NCBI RefSeq assembly: GCF_006175945.1
Contig: NZ_VAJL01000001.1
Coordinates: 2,985,001-3,049,000 of the forward strand
Source: Chryseobacterium mulctrae
GTDB taxonomy: Bacteria > Bacteroidota > Bacteroidia > Flavobacteriales > Weeksellaceae
Direction of reading: 5' to 3'
Length of the DNA: 64,000 nucleotides
Made by a program: the position numbers and the translations under genes. Under the pieces are notes generated by a model. That model saw only the letters and a program-made list of their open reading frames with translations. It did no database searches and was not told the origin of the DNA. The first letter of the stretch is position 1; each line of letters opens with the position of its first letter. Below are positions 37,164 to 45,016 of the stretch, piece by piece.

Positions 37164-37199
37164 AAATCGGGCACAATTTTGTTGTGCCCGATTTTTTTG
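37164..37199 (+). terminator. Terminator of htpG
   Basis: AAATCGGGCACAA and TTGTGCCCGATTT are perfect 13-base complements with a 5-base loop and a T run. Confidence 0.93.
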
Positions 37200-37201
37200 T
37201 G

Positions 37202-37232
37202 GTTTCGGCGGCGGCTTTGCCGCCGCCGAAAC
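37202..37232. repeat. GC-rich palindrome
   Basis: GTTTCGGCGGCGGC and GCCGCCGCCGAAAC pair perfectly around TTT, right after the htpG terminator and before the convergent hydrolase gene. It is far more GC-rich than its surroundings and resembles the 25244 palindrome in design. Confidence 0.7.
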
Positions 37233-37253
37233 TCTTATTTATTGTCTAAAGCA

Positions 37254-38054
37254 TTACTTAATCAAAGCTTCAACTGCTTTTACAACTTCTGCAGGCTTTT
37301 CGGATACAGCACTCAAGTGATCGGCTGTAAATTCAAAAAACTGTTTTGGTTCAGAAGCATTTTTATAAATTTCTTCTCCCTGAGAAAAAGGAACGGTTTT
37401 ATCATTTTTGCTATAGATAAATAGCTTTGGAAGTCCTTCTGTATATTTTATATCTTCTTTTGCAGCATAGACGGAAGATAACATTTTTGCAAGTGCATCT
37501 TTAAATTGTGGAGCGAAAACAGCAGCAATATCTGCGAATGAAGACATTCCGCCATCAATTATCAAACCGGAAATTTTATCTTTATTGGCTCTCGCTAAAT
37601 GTGTAGAAACCTGAGATCCCAAAGAAGCTCCATAAATGATGATTTTAGTGTTTTTTACATCGTTTCTTCTTGTTATATAATTAAAAAACTTTTGTCCGTC
37701 TTCGGCAACATTAAGGTGGGTTGGTTTTCCTGTAGACTTTCCATATCCTCGGAAATCGACCATGATAACCTGAAATCCTGCCTCAACCAAAGGTTTTGTT
37801 ATAAAAGTATAGGTTGTAACATTTCCGGCTGCACCGTGGAAAAATAAAATGGTAGCTTTTGGCTTTACAGAATTTGGTTTTAGAACAATAGCAGTGATGG
37901 TGTCTTTATCAACAGGATAACTGATTTCCTCGTATTTCAAATTTTCTATAGGTTTTAATTCTTTACTGGGCTGATAAAATTTATCATCAATTTGAGCATA
38001 GAAAAATTGAGTAAGGATAATGAATAAAAATGTGATGGTAGTTTTTGCTTTCAT
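37254..38054 (-). CDS. Alpha/beta hydrolase, secreted
   Basis: 266 residues with a signal peptide (FLFIILTQFFYAQ). The alpha/beta fold is seen from FFHGAAGNVTTYTF (oxyanion region), through FQVIMVDFRGYGKS, to the nucleophile elbow IIYGASLGSQVS (Ser near residue 147); the Asp is probably in FIYSKNDKTVPFSQG and the His in FTADHLSAV. It is a serine hydrolase of lysophospholipase/esterase type in the periplasm or outside. Substrate unknown. It converges with htpG. Confidence 0.87.
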   Translation of the reverse strand: MKAKTTITFLFIILTQFFYAQIDDKFYQPSKELKPIENLKYEEISYPVDKDTITAIVLKPNSVKPKATILFFHGAAGNVTTYTFITKPLVEAGFQVIMVDFRGYGKSTGKPTHLNVAEDGQKFFNYITRRNDVKNTKIIIYGASLGSQVSTHLARANKDKISGLIIDGGMSSFADIAAVFAPQFKDALAKMLSSVYAAKEDIKYTEGLPKLFIYSKNDKTVPFSQGEEIYKNASEPKQFFEFTADHLSAVSEKPAEVVKAVEALIK

Positions 38055-38192
38055 AGAATTGTTTAATTATGAAGCAAATATAAAGAGGATAGGAGGTTTA
38101 TGCAATATTAAATCACTGAACTGTTACTTTTTATTGCTGAACTGTTGTTTTAAAAATAAATGAACATTACATTTTCTTTGAAGCGATAAATT

Positions 38193-38489
38193 TTACAATT
38201 CGTCCAAAGGATTCCAAAATAGTTTTTTGAAATTTTTTATTCTGAAGTTTTCTACTTCAATTCCTTCAGCTTCCAATCTTTCCTGAAATTCCGGAACGGA
38301 TAATGTTCCTGAGCTTGAAATTACACGATGAGCAGGAACGTCTTTAGGGCAGCCTCCCATTGCTTTACCAACATGACGTGAATGATTAGGAAGACCTACA
38401 GCTTTGGCTATTGCGCCATAGCTCGTCACTCTTCCTTTGGGTACCAATTTGGTAATTTCCCAGACTTGTTGTTTGAAAATTTCATTCAT
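38193..38489 (-). CDS. Alkyltransferase-like protein (MGMT family, no acceptor Cys)
   Basis: About 98 residues from the ATG at 38489 (an upstream ATG at 38510 would add seven). The MGMT DNA-binding domain is complete: VPKGRVTSYGAIAKAVG and SRHVGKAMGGCP. The active site, normally PCHRV, reads PAHRVISSSG, so the methyl-acceptor cysteine is alanine. That defines alkyltransferase-like (ATL) proteins, which bind O6-alkylguanine and hand it to nucleotide excision repair. UvrC is encoded in the same window, though not adjacent. Confidence 0.9.
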   Translation of the reverse strand: MNEIFKQQVWEITKLVPKGRVTSYGAIAKAVGLPNHSRHVGKAMGGCPKDVPAHRVISSSGTLSVPEFQERLEAEGIEVENFRIKNFKKLFWNPLDEL

Positions 38490-38656
38490 CTCCTGAATAT
38501 TTACAATCAAAAATAAGAAATTTGGCTTTCTTTTTTAAGATTATACGGGTATTTATTTTATGAAATGGTTTTTGAATTAATGAAATGTTATCATACATCA
38601 ACAAAATGAAAGGTATGATTGTTGTAAATTGAAGCAATGAAATAAATACAAATATT

Positions 38657-39448
38657 ATGTCAAACTTTAAAGGAAAAGCAGTAATCGTAACAGGTGCTGC
38701 AATGGGATTAGGATTGGCTGCAGCAGAAGCTTTAGCTTCAAAAGGTGCAGATCTTACTTTGGTAGATTATAATGCAGAGGCTTTGGAAAAAGCAAAAGCA
38801 GAATTGTCCTCAAAGTATCCTGAGAGTAAGTTTATTACAGTCACTGCTGATGTTTCTGTTGAAGAAAATGTAAAGAATTATGTAGACGAAACCGTAAAAG
38901 CATTCGGGAAAGTTGATGGTTTGTACAACAATGCCGGAATTGAAGGAAAGCAAGCTCCATTAATCGATTATGATATTAATGTTTTTAAAAAAGTAATTGA
39001 TATCAATCTTTTGGGAGTGTATTACGGAATGAAATATGTAATTCCTGAAATGCAGAAAAACGGAGGCGGAAGAATCGTAAACGTCGCTTCAGTTGGCGGA
39101 ATCAGAGGAGTTCTAAACCAAACTGCGTATGTTGCTACAAAACACGCTGTAGCCGGAATGACGAAGAATGCAGCCTTAGAATATGGTAAAGATAATATTT
39201 TAACGAATGCAATTGCTCCGGGTGCGATTTTGACACCAATGGTTGCAGAAGCTTTCAATCAGGTAAATCCTTCTGATCCCAAAGCTGCAGAGAAAGAATA
39301 TGCGTCTAGAAATCCCACAAGAAAATTAGGTGATCCGAAAGATGTTGGTAATTTGGTTGTCTATCTTTTAAGTGATGAAAACGGATACGTTTCCGGACAG
39401 GTCATCGCAATCGACGGTGGAGAATCTAATATGTACGGAAACCCATAA
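38657..39448 (+). CDS. SDR family oxidoreductase
   Basis: 263 residues of the classical short-chain dehydrogenase type. The NAD(P) binding motif is TGAAMGLGLAAAEAL (near residue 12), followed by NNAGIEG (near residue 92), the catalytic Ser in NVASVGGIRG and the YVATK Tyr-Lys pair (near residue 157). VDYNAEALE after strand 2 has an acidic residue, favouring NAD(H). The C-terminus ends in GQVIAIDGGES. Substrate not predictable. Single gene. Confidence 0.92.
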   Translation: MSNFKGKAVIVTGAAMGLGLAAAEALASKGADLTLVDYNAEALEKAKAELSSKYPESKFITVTADVSVEENVKNYVDETVKAFGKVDGLYNNAGIEGKQAPLIDYDINVFKKVIDINLLGVYYGMKYVIPEMQKNGGGRIVNVASVGGIRGVLNQTAYVATKHAVAGMTKNAALEYGKDNILTNAIAPGAILTPMVAEAFNQVNPSDPKAAEKEYASRNPTRKLGDPKDVGNLVVYLLSDENGYVSGQVIAIDGGESNMYGNP

Positions 39449-39613
39449 TTATTGATAATAAATAATGGGTTATAAATAATAATTGTCTGCAGAGGTGTAG
39501 ACAATTATTTTTTTACTACTTAAAACTTCCTGCTTCTAACGTCCATCATCCAGCTTAATGCAAAACAGCACAATTTTTGAATGTTTTAAAATAACACCTC
39601 AAAATAGTCTGTC

Positions 39614-39760
39614 ATGAAAAAGTCCATTTTCAGATTTCTGAATAAAATAAATAAAGCAATTTTACCTAAATTGAGCGATAAAGATCCATTGAAACTGACC
39701 AAACTTCAAAAAGGAATTTTAGCGTACCGTTATTTTGTACTTACGAATTCTTTAGATTAA
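39614..39760 (+). CDS. Small basic protein, 48 residues
   Basis: ATG at 39614 to TAA at 39760. The product begins MKKSIFRFLNKINKAILPKL and ends with GILAYRYFVLTNSLD. Small proteins of this kind with the YRY/W..T.SLD ending recur in Chryseobacterium and are sometimes labelled SsrA-binding proteins, without any real SmpB domain. It is probably a genuine conserved small gene of unknown role. Flanking sequence 39449-39613 and 39761-39919 is non-coding. Confidence 0.6.
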   Translation: MKKSIFRFLNKINKAILPKLSDKDPLKLTKLQKGILAYRYFVLTNSLD

Positions 39761-40128
39761 ATGATATCACGCAGATTTCACAGATTTACAGAGATCTTAA
39801 AACGATTTGCTTAATTAAACTTAATATAATCAATTTATTGATTCTTAAAGACAACAGTGAATCTTACTTAAATCCGTAATTTTTAAAAAAATCAGTGATA
39901 TCAGGAGCGAGAGAAAAAACTATTTAATTTTAGCAATCAATTTTCTGCAAGCTTCATATAAAGGCTTTTCAATCAACAAATAAATAATGATTGAGCAAAT
40001 CCACAACGCTACAAAGTTACGGTCGGGTAAATAAAAATAAGATTTCAGCTTCATATTAAAATAGCTGAGATGAATCAAATAAAAGACAAAAGAAGCGTTT
40101 CCTAAAAGAATAAAAAATTTAGTAGAAA

Positions 40129-41110
40129 ACCTGTTGTGCATTTAGGATAAATTAATTTTTATTTTGTTTAAACTTCTTTTAAATATAAAGAAATTAAGAT
40201 ATTGTATCATTGTAAAAGAAGTGATTTTAGAGGTAATTCTGGTTGCCAACCCTTCAAAAGTTTTTGCTAAATTGATGTGTAGTAAAAATTGTCCGCTCAG
40301 TTGTGATATAGCTGTTTCAATCCGTTTTCTAATTTTAGATTTTACTTTCGAAAACGATACAAATTCATGTTGATTTTTTCTCATTGGAACAGAAAGTTTA
40401 ATGTTTGAGTAATTGAACAGATCAACCCTTAATTTTTCGCTAATATATCCTCTGTCGCCTATCAGTAAACAGTTTTTGAAGTTTTCTTTTATATCCTTCA
40501 GATAATTTATGTCATGAACGTTTGCCGGAGAAAAATCGAAGGAATGAAAAACACCGTTTTTGTCGCAGACAGCATGTAATTTATAGCCGAAATATCGTGT
40601 TTTTTGTGCAGCACAATATCCAAATTCCGGACGAATATTTTCTGTGGAACAAATTCCACTGCGATTTGCCCTACTTATTTTACATATCTCCAATGGTGTT
40701 GAATCAACAATAAAAACGTTTGTAAAATCAGAAAACTTTGCACTCAAAACTCTGCGTATTTCTTCTAAGTAGAAAAACAATTTTCGCTTTCTTCTGTTAT
40801 AAACGCTTCTTTCTATTTTTTGTTCTAATTCTGTTTTTGAAATGTATCTAAACAGTTGTAATTCAGAGTTTATCGACATATATTCTGCTGTAATATTTAA
40901 AGCTACAAGTTCTAAATCAGAAAGTTTTGGAACTCTGATCTGAGGTTTAGTCTTAATATGACTGCAAGTATTTATCAATTCTTCTAAAATAATTTTGTAG
41001 TTTTGAATAAGATTGTTCATGTATTTAAATGATTGGTAGTCAAATAAATATACGGTTTTTGAACCAAATGAACAATCTTTTATTGTTTAATTCCTAAATG
41101 CACAACAGGT
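40129..41110. mobile_element. IS982 family insertion sequence
   Basis: 982 bases bounded by perfect 19-base inverted repeats, ACCTGTTGTGCATTTAGGA at 40129-40147 and its complement at 41092-41110. The 9-base target duplication TAGTAGAAA is at 40120-40128 and 41111-41119. One transposase gene fills it. The clean duplication and intact transposase suggest recent insertion. Confidence 0.95.
40142..41020 (-). CDS. IS982 family transposase
   Basis: 292 residues. DDE residues can be placed: Asp in FIVDSTPLEIC, Asp in CLLIGDRGYISEKL and Glu in RKRIETAISQLSGQF. The middle segment YFGYKLHAVCDKNGVFHSF and the C-terminal YLNFFIFKRSLNKIKINLS are typical of the family. The stop codon lies inside the right-hand terminal repeat of the minus-strand reading. 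It appears intact. Confidence 0.93.
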   Translation of the reverse strand: MNNLIQNYKIILEELINTCSHIKTKPQIRVPKLSDLELVALNITAEYMSINSELQLFRYISKTELEQKIERSVYNRRKRKLFFYLEEIRRVLSAKFSDFTNVFIVDSTPLEICKISRANRSGICSTENIRPEFGYCAAQKTRYFGYKLHAVCDKNGVFHSFDFSPANVHDINYLKDIKENFKNCLLIGDRGYISEKLRVDLFNYSNIKLSVPMRKNQHEFVSFSKVKSKIRKRIETAISQLSGQFLLHINLAKTFEGLATRITSKITSFTMIQYLNFFIFKRSLNKIKINLS

Positions 41111-42192
41111 TAGTAGAAAGTATTCTTGAAACAAAGGTTCTCTCGGTCATCAACCCCCAAAAGAAAACGGCAATTGCAACAGGTAAAAACAACTCATGAA
41201 TGAGTCTTCCTTCCCAACGTTCTACACCATGCACAAAATTATTTCTGGCAAAAAACGCAATAGAAATTGTGAAAATAAGAATGGAAATTCCACCCCAAAG
41301 TGTCGGTTTTTTAATCTTGTTTAAAAATTGAATTCCTTTTTCTTTCTTCATTAAATAAGCGAGCAACATTCCGAAGAAAAACTCTAAACTTCTGCCAAAG
41401 AATGTACTTCCAATCATAAATTGGAGAGGATATAAAAACCCTTTAGGATTTCCGTTGAATTCTTTAAGCCCGAAGCCGATTCCCCATCCTAAAAGAAAAA
41501 ATCCGATTAAAAAAAGAATACAATATTTCCAGCTTTTCTTTAATAATAGAAATAAAAACGGAGCTAAAATGTAAAAGAAAAACTCAACTGTCAACGACCA
41601 AGCCTGCACAATTCCTGAGACAGAATATCTTTCAAAAAGTGAATAAAACAATGAGTATTGCAGAAAATAAGTATCAACCCCTTTGGAATATGAAGTATCG
41701 ATAAAATAACAGCTCAGCAAAATCCAGTACAACGGAAAAATTCTCGCAATCCGGAGAAGAATATATTTTAAATAAGATTTTTTCGATTCTAAAGGTTTCT
41801 CTTCATATCGATAAGCGAGCAAAAATCCGCTCAAAACAAAAAATACAGTCACGCCGATGTGCCATTCGCTGATAAAACGCATGATTTCAAAAGGTAAATC
41901 GTAACGCCAATATTTTCGGTTGTGATAGACAAATACCATAATTGCGGCAATGGCGCGCATTCCGGTTAAAGCATCGAATTTATTTTTTTGAAGAGCTTCC
42001 AAAGGATAAACAATAAAAGTTTTTAGTTTTTTTAACCGCAAAAGAATCAAAAGATTTTTATGTAAGAAGTATTTCAACAGCTTACAAAACATCAGACAAA
42101 TAATGCATTCATATTTTGTAAACTTTTGAATTTCTATTTTTTTAATGAATTCTTTTGTCTCTTTTGCGGATAATGAAATTTTTATAAATTAA

Positions 42193-42217
42193 AAAAGGCT
42201 TAATAAATAAGCCTTTT
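42193..42217 (-). terminator. Terminator of the deoxyhypusine-synthase-like gene
   Basis: AAAAGGCTTA and TAAGCCTTTT pair around a 5-base loop, with A and T runs on both sides; it lies 28 bases after the leftward stop. Confidence 0.85.
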
Positions 42218-42244
42218 AAATATAATTAATTTTAATTGTAAAAA

Positions 42245-43216
42245 TTAGTTTTCCAAAATGTAAGAGAACATCAATGGTGCACAGATTGTCGCATCACTTT
42301 CAACGATATATTTCGGTGTTGTGATATCCAATTTACCCCAAGTAATTTTCTCGTTTGGAACTGCTCCTGAGTAAGAACCGTAAGAAGTAGTTGAATCTGA
42401 GATCTGACAGAAATAAGACCAGAACGGAATATCATGCATTTCCATATCCTGATACAACATCGGAACCACACAAATTGGGAAATCTCCTGCGATACCTCCA
42501 CCAATCTGGAAGAAACCAACTCCTTTTCCTGCAGAGTTTTTAGTGTACCAGTCTGCCAAATACGTCATGTATTCGATACCAGATTTCATAGTTGTAGCCG
42601 TTAATTCACCTTTGATGCAGTAAGAAGCAAAAATGTTACCCATTGTAGAATCTTCCCATCCCGGAACTACGATTGGCAAGTTTTTCTCAGCCGCAGCAAT
42701 CATCCAAGAATTTTCTCTTGGAATCTCGTAATACTGCTCCAAAACTCCAGAAAGGATCATTTTATACATAAATTCGTGCGGGAAATATCTCTCACCTTTT
42801 GCTTCAGCATCTTTCCAGATTTCTACAATATGCTTCTGCAGTCTTCTGAAAGCTTCTTCTTCAGGGATGCAAGTATCTGTAACTCTGTTTAAACCTCTTT
42901 CCAACAAATCCCACTCATCCTGAGCTGTAAGATCTCTGTAGTGAGGAACTCTTTCGTAATGAGAATGCGCTACAAGATTCATCAGATCTTCTTCAAGGTT
43001 TGCCCCTGTACAAGAAATAAAATCAACTTTATCCTGACGAATCATTTCAGCCAAAATTTTTCCTAATTCAGCAGTTGACATTGCACCTGCAAGTGTAATC
43101 ATCATTTTTCCGCCTTCTTTAAGGTGGGCAACATATCCTTTAGATGCGTCTACCAAAGCTGCTGCGTTGAAGTGCAGATAATATTTTTCTATGAACTCAG
43201 TAATCGGTTTGCTCAT
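42245..43216 (-). CDS. Deoxyhypusine synthase family protein
   Basis: 323 residues with the full family fold: MITLAGAMSTAELGKILAEMI and DFISCTGANLEEDL (NAD site), a central GGGIAGDFPICVVPML, and the C-terminal EKITWGKLD, where the Lys after Gly corresponds to the enamine-forming residue of eukaryotic deoxyhypusine synthase. Bacteria lack the eIF5A substrate, so in bacteria such enzymes are thought to make homospermidine or related polyamines; that role here is inference. Single gene with its own terminator. Confidence 0.87.
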   Translation of the reverse strand: MSKPITEFIEKYYLHFNAAALVDASKGYVAHLKEGGKMMITLAGAMSTAELGKILAEMIRQDKVDFISCTGANLEEDLMNLVAHSHYERVPHYRDLTAQDEWDLLERGLNRVTDTCIPEEEAFRRLQKHIVEIWKDAEAKGERYFPHEFMYKMILSGVLEQYYEIPRENSWMIAAAEKNLPIVVPGWEDSTMGNIFASYCIKGELTATTMKSGIEYMTYLADWYTKNSAGKGVGFFQIGGGIAGDFPICVVPMLYQDMEMHDIPFWSYFCQISDSTTSYGSYSGAVPNEKITWGKLDITTPKYIVESDATICAPLMFSYILEN

Positions 43217-43321
43217 TATTTTAAAATTTTCACAAAGATAATGAAAGATGTTGGATGCGAAAAGTTCACAGAGTTTTTAAAACAGTTTTTAGGCGTATCC
43301 CTTGCCAAAACTTCACCCGCA

Positions 43322-43390
43322 GCTAGGGTCGGGCTATCCGTTGCAATCTTTTTTAGTCAAAAAAGGATTTCCACTTCTATCCCTTACGCA
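43322..43390 (-). ncRNA. Structured intergenic element, flavo-1-like, copy 4
   Basis: Read on the minus strand: AAGGGATAGAAGTGGAAATC, CTTTTTTGACTAAAAAAG, ATTGCAACGGATAGCCCGA, CCCTAGC. GGG can pair with CCC at the base, and the internal TTTTTT/AAAAAA stem is kept. It lies between arfB and the deoxyhypusine-synthase-like gene, on the same strand as both. Compact version of the element at 25582 and 63754. Confidence 0.5.
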
Positions 43391-43411
43391 AGAAGGTTAA
43401 GTTTTTATTTT

Positions 43412-43804
43412 TTAGAATTTAAAACGTCTGTTTTCTTTTTTATCAGAAAGTTTCTTCTTGGTATCTAATCTTTTCTGAACTTTAGCCTTAGAAGGTTTTG
43501 TTTTATATCTCGTTTTAGGAATAATGATAGAATCATTCACAATTTCCAGAATTTTCTCTGTAGCAATTTTTTTATTCTGCAGCTGCGTTCGTGATTCTGA
43601 AACAGTCAATTGTAAAATTCCATCCAGATTAATTCGGTTTTTAAGTTTTTCGGTAATTAATTTTTTTTGAAAATCATTAAAAAGATCAGAATCTGATACC
43701 TTCCACATTACCGTTACAGAAGTTTCTATTTTGTTCACGTTTTGTCCACCTGCACCGCTGCTTCGTGAAGTTTTGTAAGTGAGTTCTGTGGTGAAGTTTT
43801 TCAT
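43412..43804 (-). CDS. arfB: Peptidyl-tRNA hydrolase ArfB
   Basis: 130 residues. The GGQ motif of class I release factors is in TSRSSGAGGQNVNKIETSV (near residues 15-30), and the basic C-terminal tail (KPSKAKVQKRLDTKKKLSDKKENRR) is what enters the empty mRNA channel of stalled ribosomes. It lacks the codon-recognition domain of RF1/RF2, so it is the rescue factor ArfB (YaeJ) rather than a release factor. Confidence 0.92.
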   Translation of the reverse strand: MKNFTTELTYKTSRSSGAGGQNVNKIETSVTVMWKVSDSDLFNDFQKKLITEKLKNRINLDGILQLTVSESRTQLQNKKIATEKILEIVNDSIIIPKTRYKTKPSKAKVQKRLDTKKKLSDKKENRRFKF

Positions 43805-43822
43805 AAATAATATTTTTTAACG

Positions 43823-43884
43823 ACTCAAATTCCCCTCCTTTGGAGGGGTGGATTTCGAACTTTGTTCGAAAGACGGGGTGGTTT
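43823..43884 (+). repeat. Dispersed repeat with CCCCTCC/GACGGGGTGG, copy 2
   Basis: AATTCCCCTCCTTTGGAGGG, a GGTGG, a palindrome TTTCGAACTTTGTTCGAAA and GACGGGGTGGTTT follow each other. It is the same order as the minus-strand copy at 25346-25402. It lies between arfB and the menE-like gene. Confidence 0.6.
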
Positions 43885-43903
43885 AAACGGATAAATATAA
43901 TTC

Positions 43904-44938
43904 TTAAACCTCAAAAATACTTTTTAATTCCAAACGATTTACTTTTCCGTTCGGCGTTCTCGGAATTTCATCCACAAAAATAATTTCTTTCGGCTTATGG
44001 AACGACTTTTCAAATTTGAGATTTGAGATTTGAGATTTGAGATTCTCGCCTTCAAATCCTTCAACAATTAATATCAATTTCTGTCCTAAACTTTCATCTT
44101 TAATTCCTAAAAATACCACTTCATTAGGAATTTCCTTTTTTACTAAAGCTTCAAGCTGTTCAGGAAAAATTTTTGCACCTCCTGAATTGATTACATTGTC
44201 AATTCTTCCTAAAAATTTAAACTGATTTTGGTTTTTGATTTCAACCAAATCATTCGTCAGCAATATTTCAGAATTAAGTTGGGGTGCAGAAATTCTCAGG
44301 CAGTTTCTTTCGTCGGTTGAAATTTCAATACCATCAAAAACACTGAAGTATTCGTCCTGAGTAGGGTAGGTTTTCTTTAAAGCAATATGAGAAAGAGTTT
44401 CAGACATTCCATACGTCTCGTAAATCTGAGTGGGAGAGTGGGAGTGTAAGAGTGTTTGATAAATTTTCTTTTTTAAAGATTCGGAAACAGCGGCGCCGCC
44501 AATAATGAGATTTTTTATGAAGTGAATTTTATCTAATGAGTTTTCAACCTGCAATGGAGTCATTGCACAAAAATCAATGTTCTCATTTAAATTTTCAAGA
44601 GGTTTTAAAGAAGGATCTGAAATAATAAGCTTTAGCTTTCGAGTAATAGCTCGCACAACCATCATTTTTCCTGAAATGTACTCAATGGGTAAACAGATTA
44701 AAGCAGTGTCTCCTTCTTTTAAATCTAAAAAATTGCAGGTCATTTTTGCTGAATTCAGCATTTTTTTTTTTTCAACTTCAATGATCTTAGGAACGCCTGT
44801 AGAACCTGAAGTCTGTACTTTTACTTTTTTTGGATCAGAGAACCATTGTTCGAGAAAAAAAATCACTTTTTTCTCGAAATCGGTTTCAGTATGTAAATTA
44901 TTAATTTCGAGATCATTGAAGTCGAGCAGCATATTCAC
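43904..44938 (-). CDS. menE: AMP-binding ligase, o-succinylbenzoate-CoA ligase-like
   Basis: 344 residues, about the short form used in Bacteroidota. The ATP-binding P-loop is KVQTSGSTGVPKIIEVEKKK (near residues 40-58), followed by IYETYGMSETLSHIALK and FKFLGRIDNVINSGGAKIFPEQLEAL; the C-terminal Lys is in RTPNGKVNRLELK. It would activate o-succinylbenzoate as its CoA thioester for menaquinone synthesis. No other men gene is adjacent, so the symbol is probable. A 7-base tandem repeat lies inside the gene at 44014-44041. Confidence 0.78.
   Translation of the reverse strand: MNMLLDFNDLEINNLHTETDFEKKVIFFLEQWFSDPKKVKVQTSGSTGVPKIIEVEKKKMLNSAKMTCNFLDLKEGDTALICLPIEYISGKMMVVRAITRKLKLIISDPSLKPLENLNENIDFCAMTPLQVENSLDKIHFIKNLIIGGAAVSESLKKKIYQTLLHSHSPTQIYETYGMSETLSHIALKKTYPTQDEYFSVFDGIEISTDERNCLRISAPQLNSEILLTNDLVEIKNQNQFKFLGRIDNVINSGGAKIFPEQLEALVKKEIPNEVVFLGIKDESLGQKLILIVEGFEGENLKSQISNLKFEKSFHKPKEIIFVDEIPRTPNGKVNRLELKSIFEV
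44014..44041. repeat. Heptanucleotide tandem repeat inside menE-like gene
   Basis: Four perfect copies of ATTTGAG in a row, followed by ATT. It encodes the polar linker LKSQISNLKF near residue 300. Since the unit is not a multiple of three, gain or loss of one copy would shift the frame. Confidence 0.8.
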
Positions 44939-44984
44939 GGGGTTAAATTGTATTTGTAAATTTAAAGAAAATTTAAAAAATGAT

Positions 44985-45014
44985 TTGCAAATAAAGAAAA
45001 AAGCTTTAAATTTG
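44985..45014 (+). promoter_or_regulatory. Promoter of tRNA-Gln
   Basis: TTG at 44985-44987 (-33) and TAAATTTG at 45007-45014 (-7), an exact TAnnTTTG match, with 19 bases between. Transcription would start just before the tRNA at 45032. Confidence 0.75.
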
Positions 45015-45016
45015 CA

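Larger units (their letters stand above)
39920..42092 (-). pseudogene. Acyltransferase 3 family gene split by IS982
   Basis: The 5' part (42092 to about 41111) has the acyltransferase 3 pattern: DALTGMRAIAAIMVFVYHNR, FFVLSGFLLAYRY, and many membrane helices (EWHIGVTVFF, QAWSLTVEFFFYIL). After removing the IS982 element and one copy of the 9-base duplication the frame joins perfectly as RILST+KFFILLGNASFVFYL and runs to the stop at 39920. The intact protein would have roughly 390 residues and acylate a surface sugar. Interrupted, it is probably inactive. Confidence 0.9.

Noticed and set aside
39614..39760. SsrA-binding protein (smpB)
   Set aside because: Only 48 residues and no SmpB beta-barrel motif; the name sometimes given to such small genes seems wrong.
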